Made by a program: the position numbers and the translations under genes | Part shown: piece after piece, positions 9,325-17,600 of the stretch | How positions within the stretch are numbered: position 1 is the stretch's first letter | Layout of the letters: each line of letters opens with the position of its first letter | The notes under the pieces: model-generated | The model's database searches: none | Seen by the model: only the letters and a program-made list of their open reading frames with translations | What the model was told of the DNA's origin: nothing | Assembly: GCF_910592395.1 (NCBI RefSeq) | Contig: NC_088317.1 | Span: 13,146,001 to 13,210,000 of the forward strand | From: Lineus longissimus | Taxonomy: Eukaryota; Nemertea; Pilidiophora; Heteronemertea; Lineidae | Direction of reading: 5' to 3' | Length of the DNA stretch: 64,000 nt

Positions 9325-10146
9325 TTAGTCTTCTTTATCATCACTACCTGTGATATCTAGACTTTCATCTATTGATTTGTCACATTCAGAGACAGTCATA
9401 TTTGGTGTATTCATATTTGATGCAGTCATACCCGATGTATTCATAGATGATTCCTCATGACAATGACCTAAAGTAATAAGTGTTGTTGAAGCAAGTGCAG
9501 TTAGTGCACCCATTCTCAAACTCAACCATCCAAGCCATTTATCCAACTCGTTAGTTATCAAATAATCATTTCTAAGATCATGGTAAAGATTATCTTCATC
9601 ATCTATTGGTAATAACCACCTTGATAATTTAGTGTAAGCTTTAAGTACTGTCTTACCCAAAGAATCATTAAGTCTGGCAGCCATCTTTGTTTCATACATT
9701 CTATGGTGTTTTAAGATTTCTTTTTCAGTCATATTATCTAAGTCATTAAAAGTTATTTGTTTATTAAGGAAATCCTTGCTTTTACCAGTTGCAACTAGAA
9801 TCTCTAAGTCTTGTTTGGCTTTAAGGCCACTATCAGTCAAATAGTTCAAATTTTGTTGATTGCTACTTGAACCTTGTTGATTGCTAGTTGATCCTAGTTG
9901 GCAACTAGAATTGACTATTCCTTGACTAGGAGTAACAAAATTTGAACTATTCAACTGCTTGTTTGAAACTTGTTGATTTGTAGAGCAGTTCTGTTGAAAG
10001 TTAGTTCTGTTTTGTTGGTAACTACCAGTGTTCTGTTGGTTAGAAGCCCCAACTCGAGCTAAGCTCTCAGGACTCATAACACCAATCTGTTTCATCTGTT
10101 GTTCAATCACTGCAGATGTCTGACTATTCATTTGCTGATTATTCAT
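9325..10146 (-). CDS. Q/N-rich N-terminus plus helical domain, unknown function
   Basis: A 273-residue protein. The first 105 or so residues are a low-complexity glutamine, asparagine and serine tract with many NQQ units, prion-like in composition. The remaining part is helical, with LGKTVLKAYTKLSRWLLP and a hydrophobic stretch (MGALTALASTTLITLG) near residues 210-230 that could be a membrane segment, followed by short NTSGMT/NTPNMT-type repeats and an acidic end. A truncated hairpin (10056-10066) contributes 'SPESLARVGAS' near the N-terminus. I believe similar helical domains occur beside Polinton-type polymerases in other invertebrates, but this is recalled and unchecked. Confidence 0.55.
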   Translation of the reverse strand: MNNQQMNSQTSAVIEQQMKQIGVMSPESLARVGASNQQNTGSYQQNRTNFQQNCSTNQQVSNKQLNSSNFVTPSQGIVNSSCQLGSTSNQQGSSSNQQNLNYLTDSGLKAKQDLEILVATGKSKDFLNKQITFNDLDNMTEKEILKHHRMYETKMAARLNDSLGKTVLKAYTKLSRWLLPIDDEDNLYHDLRNDYLITNELDKWLGWLSLRMGALTALASTTLITLGHCHEESSMNTSGMTASNMNTPNMTVSECDKSIDESLDITGSDDKED

Positions 10147-10197
10147 TTAAAATTATGGAAAAATGACTGTTAAGTGCAAAATGCTGTTTTCACAACT

Positions 10198-11412
10198 TTA
10201 TTGCATCTTAACACTAGCTCGAGCTATGCTCTCAGGACGAAGTCCGGCTCGAGCTATGCTCTCAGGACGAAGTCCGGCTGGTGTAAACTTAATACTACTG
10301 ATGCAGTTAATGTCTCGACCTGCACTAGCACTCAATAAAACGTCAAACTGCTTGTCAATATCCTGGTCATATTCCTTCTCAACCTTGTAATTCTGGAAGA
10401 AAATACTTTGAGTGAAATCATACCATAATCTCTCCAAATCATTTACTCGCTCCTTGTTGGTTAAAAAAGGTGTAAATATTACATAATCAATTTTCAGCGT
10501 TTTAAAGGCTTGGTGTAAAAATACCTTGTAGTTAATGGTGACCTTGACACCACAGTAATGCAGAAATCTAAGGAAAGCATAGTACACTAGTCTAAGGTCA
10601 GTGATATTCTCATCGGTTAATTGCGGTTTACCAATTGTCCTGTTAATAAATTCCAATGCAAGAAACCAGTCATATTCCCCACAGTGAAATTTAAAAAGCA
10701 TAGCTTCACCATGTAACCCTTGGTTACATAACTTAGAGGGGAGAGTGTTAATACCCATTTTTAGGGCTGACTGAAGAGTACTTTCATATCTCTGCTTACT
10801 AAGACATTTTCTGTGACTTGAAAAGTAGCACTGTAAATACCCTTCCACAAAGTCCTTTAAATAATTAACTGCCGATTCGGACAGCCGCCTCCATCCAAGT
10901 TTCCTTAGAATACTGTCAAAGTAACGTGTCTTGTTGTCAATATTGATCTCAAGAGTTTTAAAATCATCATCGTAAGTAGTCGAATTGCAATTGGTGCAGA
11001 ATTGATACTTCACAGTTTTAGCTGCGTACCTTGCTGAATTCAAGTTTTTTTGATACTCAAAAAGGGTCCACCTTTTACAATTTCTACATAATTCCGCTTT
11101 GGCGATGGTACTGGTGTCATACTCTTTCATTTTTGGCATACCTTTGGTATTAACAGCAGAGCTGTGCACAAGAAAGTTGTTTTCATCTTTGCCTGTCTCA
11201 GTCAGACTTCGTCTTGAGAGCATAGCTCGAGTAGGCTTATCAAATTTCCCACTGTCATAATTCTTGCTGTCATTTTCTTCACTAAAATTTCTAGTCGGAC
11301 GCAGTCCTGAGAGCATAGCTCGATCCATAACCCTAGGACGAATGTATCCTTTAAGATTCTCATTGTTCCACTCACTAGAATAATAATCTTTAAATGAGAT
11401 GTATTTATTCAT
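10198..11412 (-). CDS. Zinc-ribbon protein, possibly VLTF3-like late transcription factor
   Basis: A 404-residue protein with a zinc-ribbon pair, CRNC about 37 residues before CTNC, near residues 100-140, followed by a long helical domain ending with 'FTPFLTNKERVNDLERLWYDF'. The order (zinc ribbon, then helical domain, then a P-L-x-K-E-x-L-x-x-D-x-x-W type ending) resembles the poxvirus VLTF3 family of late transcription factors found in large DNA viruses and some relatives. The match is by eye and partial. Double-hairpin copies lie in frame at the N-terminal end (11297-11321, RAMLSGLRPT; 11204-11228, RAMLSRRSLT) and as a tandem pair in the opposite orientation at the extreme C-terminus (two LRPESIA units, 10221-10275). 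The gene is intact in spite of these insertions. Confidence 0.5.
   Translation of the reverse strand: MNKYISFKDYYSSEWNNENLKGYIRPRVMDRAMLSGLRPTRNFSEENDSKNYDSGKFDKPTRAMLSRRSLTETGKDENNFLVHSSAVNTKGMPKMKEYDTSTIAKAELCRNCKRWTLFEYQKNLNSARYAAKTVKYQFCTNCNSTTYDDDFKTLEINIDNKTRYFDSILRKLGWRRLSESAVNYLKDFVEGYLQCYFSSHRKCLSKQRYESTLQSALKMGINTLPSKLCNQGLHGEAMLFKFHCGEYDWFLALEFINRTIGKPQLTDENITDLRLVYYAFLRFLHYCGVKVTINYKVFLHQAFKTLKIDYVIFTPFLTNKERVNDLERLWYDFTQSIFFQNYKVEKEYDQDIDKQFDVLLSASAGRDINCISSIKFTPAGLRPESIARAGLRPESIARASVKMQ
10221..10275 (+). repeat. Tandem pair of double hairpins, 30-bp period
   Basis: Two perfect copies of the two-hairpin core (10221-10245 and 10251-10275) are joined head to tail with a 30-bp period. 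Because 30 is a multiple of three, the pair keeps the reading frame of the overlapping minus-strand gene and encodes a 10-residue repeat (ARAGLRPESI) just before its stop. This suggests the mobile unit is about 30 bp, the 25-bp core plus 5 bases of flank. Confidence 0.85.
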
Positions 11413-11459
11413 ATTTACATGATAATTATTTTTTAAACATTGTTTTGATAGAAGTTCAC

Positions 11460-11873
11460 CTAAGACCTTTTATGTTTTTTTACTGTTTTACGTGATTTTA
11501 AGGCTTTAACACCCTCTATTAAACCATAGATTATGGAGCTCACAATAGCAATAACTGCTATGATCAGATGTTCAGCTAGAAAGCCAACAACTGCACCAAT
11601 TGTTTTCAGGAGAACTGATACGATAGAACCGATGATTCCCGGTAAAGCCGCAGCTGATTTCTTGGCTAGTTCTTTTAGCCATTCAGCAAACTTCTTGAGA
11701 CCTTCTTTTACTTTATCTGGTATTGATGGTTTTGGTCCTGGTCCAGGTTCTGGTGTAGGTCCAGGAGTTGGTTCTGGTCCTGGAGTTGGGTCTGGTCCTG
11801 GAGTTGGTTTTACAGATTTAGTGGCACCACTTAAAGCACTACTGATACTGAGACCTAGAGTTGTAAATGTCAT
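11460..11873 (-). CDS. Small proline-rich, hydrophobic, probably membrane-active virion protein
   Basis: A 137-residue protein. A Pro-Gly-Thr spacer of repeated 'PGP(D/E)PTPG' units (about residues 22-50) is followed by an amphipathic helix (KKFAEWLKELAKK), a hydrophobic region (LPGIIGSIVSVLLKTIGAVV and a second hydrophobic helix) and a very basic C-terminus (SRKTVKKHKRS). This design resembles small adenovirus- and adintovirus-type core or membrane-lytic proteins that act inside the virion during entry; that role is inferred from layout only. It lies between the zinc-ribbon and coiled-coil genes on the same strand with short gaps (47 and 36 nt). Confidence 0.6.
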   Translation of the reverse strand: MTFTTLGLSISSALSGATKSVKPTPGPDPTPGPEPTPGPTPEPGPGPKPSIPDKVKEGLKKFAEWLKELAKKSAAALPGIIGSIVSVLLKTIGAVVGFLAEHLIIAVIAIVSSIIYGLIEGVKALKSRKTVKKHKRS

Positions 11874-11909
11874 TACAACAGCTGTTATTATGGCGCTAAT
11901 AGTTACACC

Positions 11910-13103
11910 TTACGTCTTAAAAAGTAACTTTATTCTGTCCTTCAGAGGAATAGTTGAATCTGGTTTCTTTAGAACATCAACAATTAAACGTTTAATTCTT
12001 CTAGTTTGTGACTCCCTGTCATTGTCTAACCTCCATACCTTTGACTGTTCCTCATACAATTTGTCATTTAGTTCATCTATTTGCTTTTTCAACTCTCCTT
12101 TATCTTTAGTATCTTCTTCTACAGACTTTACATAGTCTCTTGTTAAATTATGAAGCTGATCTTTTAATTCCTCTATTTGCATGTCCTTATCCATCTTTAC
12201 TGCAGCTAGATCATCACCAGCCTGTTTTAACCCTCTAAGTTCTCTCAAGGCATATTCAGTAAAACCCAGTGATTTAAGTTCATCATCATTAGAATCTATC
12301 AGTTTATCTATTGGTTTGTTTGAACTGTTTACCTCATTAATTAATATATCTGTTTGAGTGGATGCAGATTTAGGTTCCATTACTGGTGAGTCAGGTGCAA
12401 TCATACCTCTAATCATGTCAGCAAATCTAGTACCAAACTTATTCTTTAATGTGCCTTCAGAAAGGAATTTACCATCTGATTTAATTAAAGGAATGATAAA
12501 GGCAATCCCTCCATTAGGATTAGGAATTTTATTCATATTGTTCTTTTGTTGTTCTGTAAAGTTTGCTAATTCTCCTTTTGTAGGCAAGAAGTAAGGTTCC
12601 TCGTTGTGAAAATAAATACGTGGTGCTAGTTTACTTAGTTTGTTAGGGTCATATTTCCATTTACCACTTTTTTTCAATGCTGTATCAAGTTTATCCTCTT
12701 TATCATCTAGCAATGACTTCTTCTCCTCTAGTTGCTTGTCAAAAACTCTTGGCCTTTCTGGTATACTTAATGAAGTTTCATCAGTAAGATTTTCACCTCC
12801 TGTGTTGTATGTTGTGCCTGGCCTTTCTGGAGGTATACTGAATGAAGTTTCATCAGTAAGATTTTCACCTCCTGTGTTGTATTTTGTGTCATCATCTTGA
12901 AACTTTTTATTAATACCAAAGATATCATCATAATTTTCACCTCCTGTGTTGTATGTTGTGCCATCATATCGAGGCTTTGGATTAATACCAAAGATATCAA
13001 CATAATCCTCAGGTTTGTAATCAGATTCGTAATCAGGATCGTAATCAGGATTGTAATGTGGATAGTAATCACTCATTTCATAATTTTCACCTCCTTCAGC
13101 CAT
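11910..13103 (-). CDS. Coiled-coil structural protein with N-terminal tandem repeats
   Basis: A 397-residue protein. The N-terminus is acidic and tyrosine-rich (YNPDYDPDYESDYKPEDY) and then contains four units ending TYNTGGEN or KYNTGGEN, two of them preceded by DIFGIN and two followed by LTDETS (about residues 40-120). A middle domain (about 150-230) contains IYFHNEEPYFLPTKGE and 'GIAFIIPLIKSDGKFLSEG', and the C-terminal third is a long coiled coil rich in Asp, Glu and Lys. I do not recognise the family. Its position next to the capsid-like gene suggests a virion or assembly protein. The internal repeats are near-identical in DNA, so they arose recently. Confidence 0.6.
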   Translation of the reverse strand: MAEGGENYEMSDYYPHYNPDYDPDYESDYKPEDYVDIFGINPKPRYDGTTYNTGGENYDDIFGINKKFQDDDTKYNTGGENLTDETSFSIPPERPGTTYNTGGENLTDETSLSIPERPRVFDKQLEEKKSLLDDKEDKLDTALKKSGKWKYDPNKLSKLAPRIYFHNEEPYFLPTKGELANFTEQQKNNMNKIPNPNGGIAFIIPLIKSDGKFLSEGTLKNKFGTRFADMIRGMIAPDSPVMEPKSASTQTDILINEVNSSNKPIDKLIDSNDDELKSLGFTEYALRELRGLKQAGDDLAAVKMDKDMQIEELKDQLHNLTRDYVKSVEEDTKDKGELKKQIDELNDKLYEEQSKVWRLDNDRESQTRRIKRLIVDVLKKPDSTIPLKDRIKLLFKT

Positions 13104-13113
13104 AATTACTTAT

Positions 13114-14475
13114 TTATATAACCATAAAAACAATCAATGTACCAACAACTGAGTAAAGCATGAATTTAATTGTTTCATGAGTATCATCCACCTTCTCAAC
13201 TTTGGTGTCAAGTTTAGTAGTAGTAGGAGTATTCTTTGAGGTTTCAGTTGTTTTTGGTGTATCAACATTACTCTTTGGTGTATGACTGGTCATTGATGTA
13301 CCAACGCTACTCTTAACTCTTATTTTCTTAGAACTATTTCCTTCCATCAGTGGTGGTGGTAAGGTCTTTTTGTGGTTAATGTCATTCTTACCGGGTTTAG
13401 CATTTTTTGGTGCTATTAAAATGTTATTATTGTAGTTATCCAGCTTACCAATAACGAGTACCATATTTGATCCTATGACATACAATCCTGGTGCTATTAC
13501 ATAATCTAGTCTTGAATGAGTGTCACTCACTGCTTTTTGGTATCTTTGAATTGAAGTGGGAATATCAGGATGTTGATTAATCGAGTCCTTTAATAGTTTG
13601 TTAAATTCCATCTGAGCATCCAATTCTGTACCCGGTACTCCAATTATTGGTGTTCTGGTCAACGCCTGAGCACCCAGAATACAGTAAACATATGTTCTTA
13701 TTGTGTCATTCAACCTCTCTATTCCAGGATTAGAGAAACCATTTGTTTTAAATATCATGAATTGTTGATAGGTTTGACATTCATTTTGTGTAATTACATC
13801 AAATACATTCTTGTGTCTCCTGACATGATCCTTGATGAAAATATCTGGATATTTGAAATTAGCCATTCCAGCATCCCAGTCTTTACTGAACATCGGTGGC
13901 ATTCTATTTTCATGAACTTGCATGAGGAAGAAATTGATTTTAGAATCATTGATGTAATATCCGGGATCAGTTATGTTCGGGTTGTAATCCGGTACACTCC
14001 ATGACCTCCAACCACCGTTATTTTCAAACACAGAGAAATCGTACTCGTCTTTTAAACCAAATTCACTCAATAACCCTCCTAGTTTCCTACGGTTAATGTT
14101 ATTGTTTGTCTCATTAAAATCACTTTCACCTGGAATTGGTATCTCTAGATTCTTCATGATCTTCAATATTTGATAGTAAACATGAAACCTGTAAATTGAC
14201 CTTATCAATGGGTCACTGTGATTCAAGTGATCGTCTATTGAAATACCACAACCTGTTGTAGCAAACCAAACAGCCATGTTAAATTGGTTCTGGTAAAACG
14301 ATAATGGATTCTTTTCCAGTCGCAGACAGTCTTTCTTATTTTTCAGGCTCAAAAACCCAGGTGTTATCTTAGTTTCTTGTAGTCTGAAGAAGTTATTAGT
14401 ATTAACAGTTACTTCTAAATTAAAGAAGTCATAGGTGAATTTACTTTTATGTTGATTTGCTATTGGATAATACAT
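13114..14475 (-). CDS. Capsid-like protein (candidate major capsid protein) with C-terminal anchor
   Basis: A 453-residue protein, the first gene on the minus strand after a long upstream gap, starting MYYPIANQHKSKFTYDFF. Conserved-looking blocks include 'EKNPLSFYQNQFNMAVWFAT', TGCGISIDDHL and 'YRFHVYYQI', and later 'IRTYVYCILGAQALTRT'. I recall close relatives of this protein near Polinton-type polymerases in other invertebrate genomes, where a capsid role is likely; this is recalled and not checked. The C-terminal 90 residues differ: a Lys/Pro/Ser/Thr-rich linker (TPKSNVDTPKTTETSKNT) then a single hydrophobic segment at the very end (MLYSVVGTLIVFMVI), so the protein may be membrane-anchored. 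No lesions are seen. Confidence 0.6.
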   Translation of the reverse strand: MYYPIANQHKSKFTYDFFNLEVTVNTNNFFRLQETKITPGFLSLKNKKDCLRLEKNPLSFYQNQFNMAVWFATTGCGISIDDHLNHSDPLIRSIYRFHVYYQILKIMKNLEIPIPGESDFNETNNNINRRKLGGLLSEFGLKDEYDFSVFENNGGWRSWSVPDYNPNITDPGYYINDSKINFFLMQVHENRMPPMFSKDWDAGMANFKYPDIFIKDHVRRHKNVFDVITQNECQTYQQFMIFKTNGFSNPGIERLNDTIRTYVYCILGAQALTRTPIIGVPGTELDAQMEFNKLLKDSINQHPDIPTSIQRYQKAVSDTHSRLDYVIAPGLYVIGSNMVLVIGKLDNYNNNILIAPKNAKPGKNDINHKKTLPPPLMEGNSSKKIRVKSSVGTSMTSHTPKSNVDTPKTTETSKNTPTTTKLDTKVEKVDDTHETIKFMLYSVVGTLIVFMVI

Positions 14476-14629
14476 TTAATTTACTTGAATTTTTTCCTTG
14501 AATTTTGGTTAATGAAGACAGTAAAAAGGCCATTTATTTTAATGTAATAACCCATTGAGCTCTAGTATTCCCTCACCATTTCATTGACCATTTCATTGCA
14601 ACGTTTCACTGGGAATCTCATGAATGATA

Positions 14630-14757
14630 GAATATATGTATTGTGGTGTCTGGTTCTTAGGGGTTTCTAAGCTAATTTGAGACAAAAAGGCCTGTAAGGG
14701 CTTTGGTCAAAATAGCTTCAAAATACCTATATTCCTACCACCACAATACATATATTC
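14630..14757. repeat. Inverted repeat with 19-bp arms
   Basis: The left arm 14630-14648 (GAATATATGTATTGTGGTG) is the exact reverse complement of the right arm 14739-14757, enclosing about 90 bases. It could be a small MITE, or part of the right terminal structure of the virus-like element. No target duplication is obvious. Confidence 0.6.
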
Positions 14758-14759
14758 TT

Positions 14760-14970
14760 CCGTGCTCGTCTCGTGACCCAGCGATTCGTCCCTGTTTGCA
14801 CAGCTTCCGTTCGGCCTCCTCATGGAGCTTTTGTTCGGCTTTCTCACGTCGCGGCACCCCTGCCTTCAGGTTGCTCGGACTTCAGGACTCCGCCTTCATT
14901 CTGCCTACTTTCAAAGTCTCGTGCGGCCTTCTCGTTGTTATTTATCAGTCTGCCCCTATGCTCCCTGCGC
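14760..14970 (-). other. GC-rich segment with a possible decayed coding fragment
   Basis: This segment is far more CpG-rich than its surroundings. Read on the minus strand it gives a helical, charged stretch (EKAEQKLHEEAERKLCKQG) preceded by a similar EKAARDFE stretch, separated by a stop. It may be a fragment of a retroelement gag or of a coiled-coil exon. Downstream (15000-15030) CACGTAACACAAA occurs twice. No family can be assigned. Confidence 0.25.
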
Positions 14971-15030
14971 GCGGTATGTATTACCCGACACGTAACACAA
15001 ATTAAAGTTCACGTAACACAAAGTCCGTAG

Positions 15031-17239
15031 AATAGAATTGTAAATAGTCAATAGAGTTTGGATTGTAACAGCCATATAGTATGTAAACTTCTCTAGAGGT
15101 ACATGTATTTGAAGTTTGAAGTTCCTAGGTAGAAAATCGTCTAGAAGGACTCCTAGTTAGGATTTTATTCATTCACGTACAGATGTACGAGTACATAATA
15201 AAATTAATCTTTACGGAGAATCTTCCAATAATCTTGTAAATATTGTACTGTTACAGGAGACTGTAACAATTGCAGTAGGTTGCCACACGAAATCCTATCT
15301 CAAAACGATGCTTCAAAGTTATCAGGGAACTCCTTGACGTAGTTCCAATGCGGATGAATATCAACTTGCTTTGACACCGAATCCGCTGCAGTGTTGTTTA
15401 AGTTTTGAACCAGGCTAACGATTCAACTAGAAAATTAGCAAATGTGACAAACTGCAGGCTCACTGGTCATACTTACAGTGCTGGACGGAGACCAGGGTTG
15501 TTCCGGTATTAACTGCCAAATTCGTGTTCCTTTTAATGCCGATATAAATTTCTAGAGAAATGACCTCGACAAGTCCATGTCAGCCTCTCCTCGAAGACAC
15601 CGATCTGATTTGCGCTGGAAAAGCAACAAGGCATAAAAAAAGTGGGAAGAGGATCTTTAAAAAAGTATCACATTGCCGAGATTAAATTAGGCACATCTAC
15701 ATCTGGTAGCAAGTTTAATTCTCTATACGTTAGTCAAAACAATTTTGATGAAGCAATTGCGAATTCCCCGTTAAGTTGCGAACAATTCAGGTTGAACAAT
15801 TGATGCAATATTTTCTAACTGTCTCGACATTTGCTAAATGGCTTTGCATTTAATTTCGTCCAACATGTAGCCCGATGCTTCCCTTTATTTGTTTGATACC
15901 AGATACAACAATTTCTATCATGATTTTTTATAATCGCATGGTTTTACATATTCCAACTGAGGCCTCCGTATGGCAACTTGATGACATGCCACTTGTCGCG
16001 GCTCGAGGAAGTACTCGTTTGTCACAGTGCAGCGTTGCACAGTGACGAGGTGAGCTCTTTTTCTTGTCTCGTCTTTATGGCTACTATTATTAAATTTGCT
16101 GGTCCCTATTGAGTAAACCACTTGATAGTGTATAAGTATTTGGACATGAGGTCAAAGAATAGCCATTGCTTTTCGACTTGGCCAAATTTGCAGCAATAAA
16201 AGATGTTTTCACCGATGAGAAAAGCGACCGACATGCAGTTGTGCACAATTCATTGCGATCCTGCAGAAATGGGCAAACAAAAGGGGAGATTTGATTTTCA
16301 AATTGATAATCTTAGGATAGTGATCCCCAGGCTATATAGGTCTTAGTGTGATCACGCACCTTAAAGAGGGGCTCCCTCACGGATCGGACCCTCTTTTAAA
16401 TATGAGGAGTTTTGTTTGACCCGGTAAAAACCTATGACTGGGATAAGCTAGCATTGATGAATCAAAGAAGTTTCGATGACCCAAATGGTCACTGCTATAA
16501 GGTTCAAGAATACTCTTGCTCTTCCGTTGGTCTATGTTTGCGCATCATTTATATACATACTTTCATCTTTTAAAAATTTACGATCATGTGATACATATTT
16601 TACCTTCATTTTAGAAGAGTTATTGGTAACGCGCCCTTACGAATTTCTAAGGTACTAGATCGATGTTATAAAAAATGCCTCGTCGAGTCAAAACCGAGAG
16701 CCTCCTTTTACAATTTTAATTCACTTATTAGATTCTACTGGATCCACTCGCCAATAAGATCCCAAGCCCGACAATACCCTATTTGGGTGGGATATCTATT
16801 CAAGAGTTAACAACGTAATCGTCATGAATGGTCATGACTCTACAGCAGAACTTTTCATATTACAATTAAAGACCAATTGGAAGAAACGAAAACAAGCTAT
16901 CCCACCACTTTTATGGCTGCGAAAGGCCTACTATTATTCCCGGTTGTTTAGGCTCGACCCATCGAGGCGGTAGTAGAAATCGGGTATTGTTGGGCTTAGC
17001 ATCTTATTGGTGAGTTGATCCATTTTTAGCAGTGCTTCTTGATTTACCGCAACTTGGCCTGTTACAAGAGTAGGCGGGTTATCCATTCAATATGAAATAA
17101 CACGACGCTGTTGCATAAATTTCAACGAGTGCGAGTGCAGTGTCTCATGTTATGACTAAACACTACGACATGCGTTGCCACAATTGCATGCACTCAAGGA
17201 CGTAGCTACCCCAAACCTGATCTTACACTAAATACGACT
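15031..17239. other. Unassigned sequence
   Basis: About 2.2 kb of AT-rich sequence. Reading both strands I find no reading frame with recognisable domains, no terminal repeats and no RNA gene. It is probably intergenic or ancient repeat DNA. Confidence 0.5.
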
Positions 17240-17367
17240 GTACCTTGTCCCTTGTACCTGAGTGTCTATGCCAGGGCAAGTAAATATCCCATATAGGTGG
17301 AAAGTAGCCTAAAGTGGACTCCATACCTCCGGCAAAAATGCAATAGGGTTACGACGCCGGTAATGAT
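17240..17367 (-). repeat. Dispersed repeat R1, copy 1 (inverted relative to 38186-38330)
   Basis: Read on the minus strand this segment matches 38186-38330 over about 125 bases: ATTACCGGCGTCGTAA, then TTTTTGCCGGAGGTAT, GTCCACT, TAGGCTACT, CCACCTAT, GGGAT and ACTTGCCCTGGCATA occur in the same order and spacing. The end next to the (ATG)n tract corresponds to the CATATCATCAT start of the other copy, so the microsatellite is at the same edge of both copies. Confidence 0.75.
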
Positions 17368-17566
<199 letters not shown>

Positions 17567-17600
17567 CGATTGGACATTCGGTGATATAGCGTGTGATTCT

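Larger units (their letters stand above)
6781..11321. repeat. Dispersed 25-bp double-hairpin palindromic repeats (at least eleven copies)
   Basis: The core is two adjacent hairpins, GAGC-TAT-GCTC and GGAC-GAA-GTCC, separated by 3 nt (TCA, or its complement TGA). Two-hairpin copies: 6781-6805, 6843-6867 (one mismatch in stem 1), 8601-8625 (outer pair of stem 1 mismatched), 8631-8655, 8700-8724, 8858-8882, 9221-9245, 10221-10245, 10251-10275, 11204-11228, 11297-11321. Single-hairpin remnants: 8661-8671, 8730-8740, 8744-8754, 10056-10066. Copies at 8858, 9221, 11204 and 11297 are in the opposite orientation to the others. The 3-nt spacing is constant, loops vary (GAA, AAA, GCA, TTC on the complement) and some stems change on both sides. 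All lie within the virus-like element; most are inside open genes. This looks like a mobile or recombinogenic palindromic element, not coding sequence in origin. Confidence 0.9.
6520..14475. mobile_element. Integrated Polinton/Maverick or adintovirus-like element (partial)
   Basis: A compact block of tightly spaced genes unlike its surroundings: a DNA polymerase N-terminal part, a penton-like gene on the opposite strand, then six genes on the minus strand separated by only 10-50 nt. The set (type-B polymerase, capsid-like and penton-like proteins, small hydrophobic membrane-active protein, membrane and coiled-coil proteins) fits a Polinton/adintovirus-type DNA virus or transposon. Integrase, packaging ATPase and maturation protease are not visible; they could lie to the left, beyond the gypsy insertion. 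No terminal inverted repeat can be defined from one end only. The polymerase is split by the gypsy insertion and the penton-like gene carries two lesions, so this copy is defective, but the six minus-strand genes are open. Confidence 0.72.

Noticed and set aside
10221-10275. A transcription terminator from the paired hairpins
   Set aside because: The stems are only 4 bp, without a T tract, the same unit lies inside open genes, and bacterial-type terminators are not expected here; kept as a mobile repeat.
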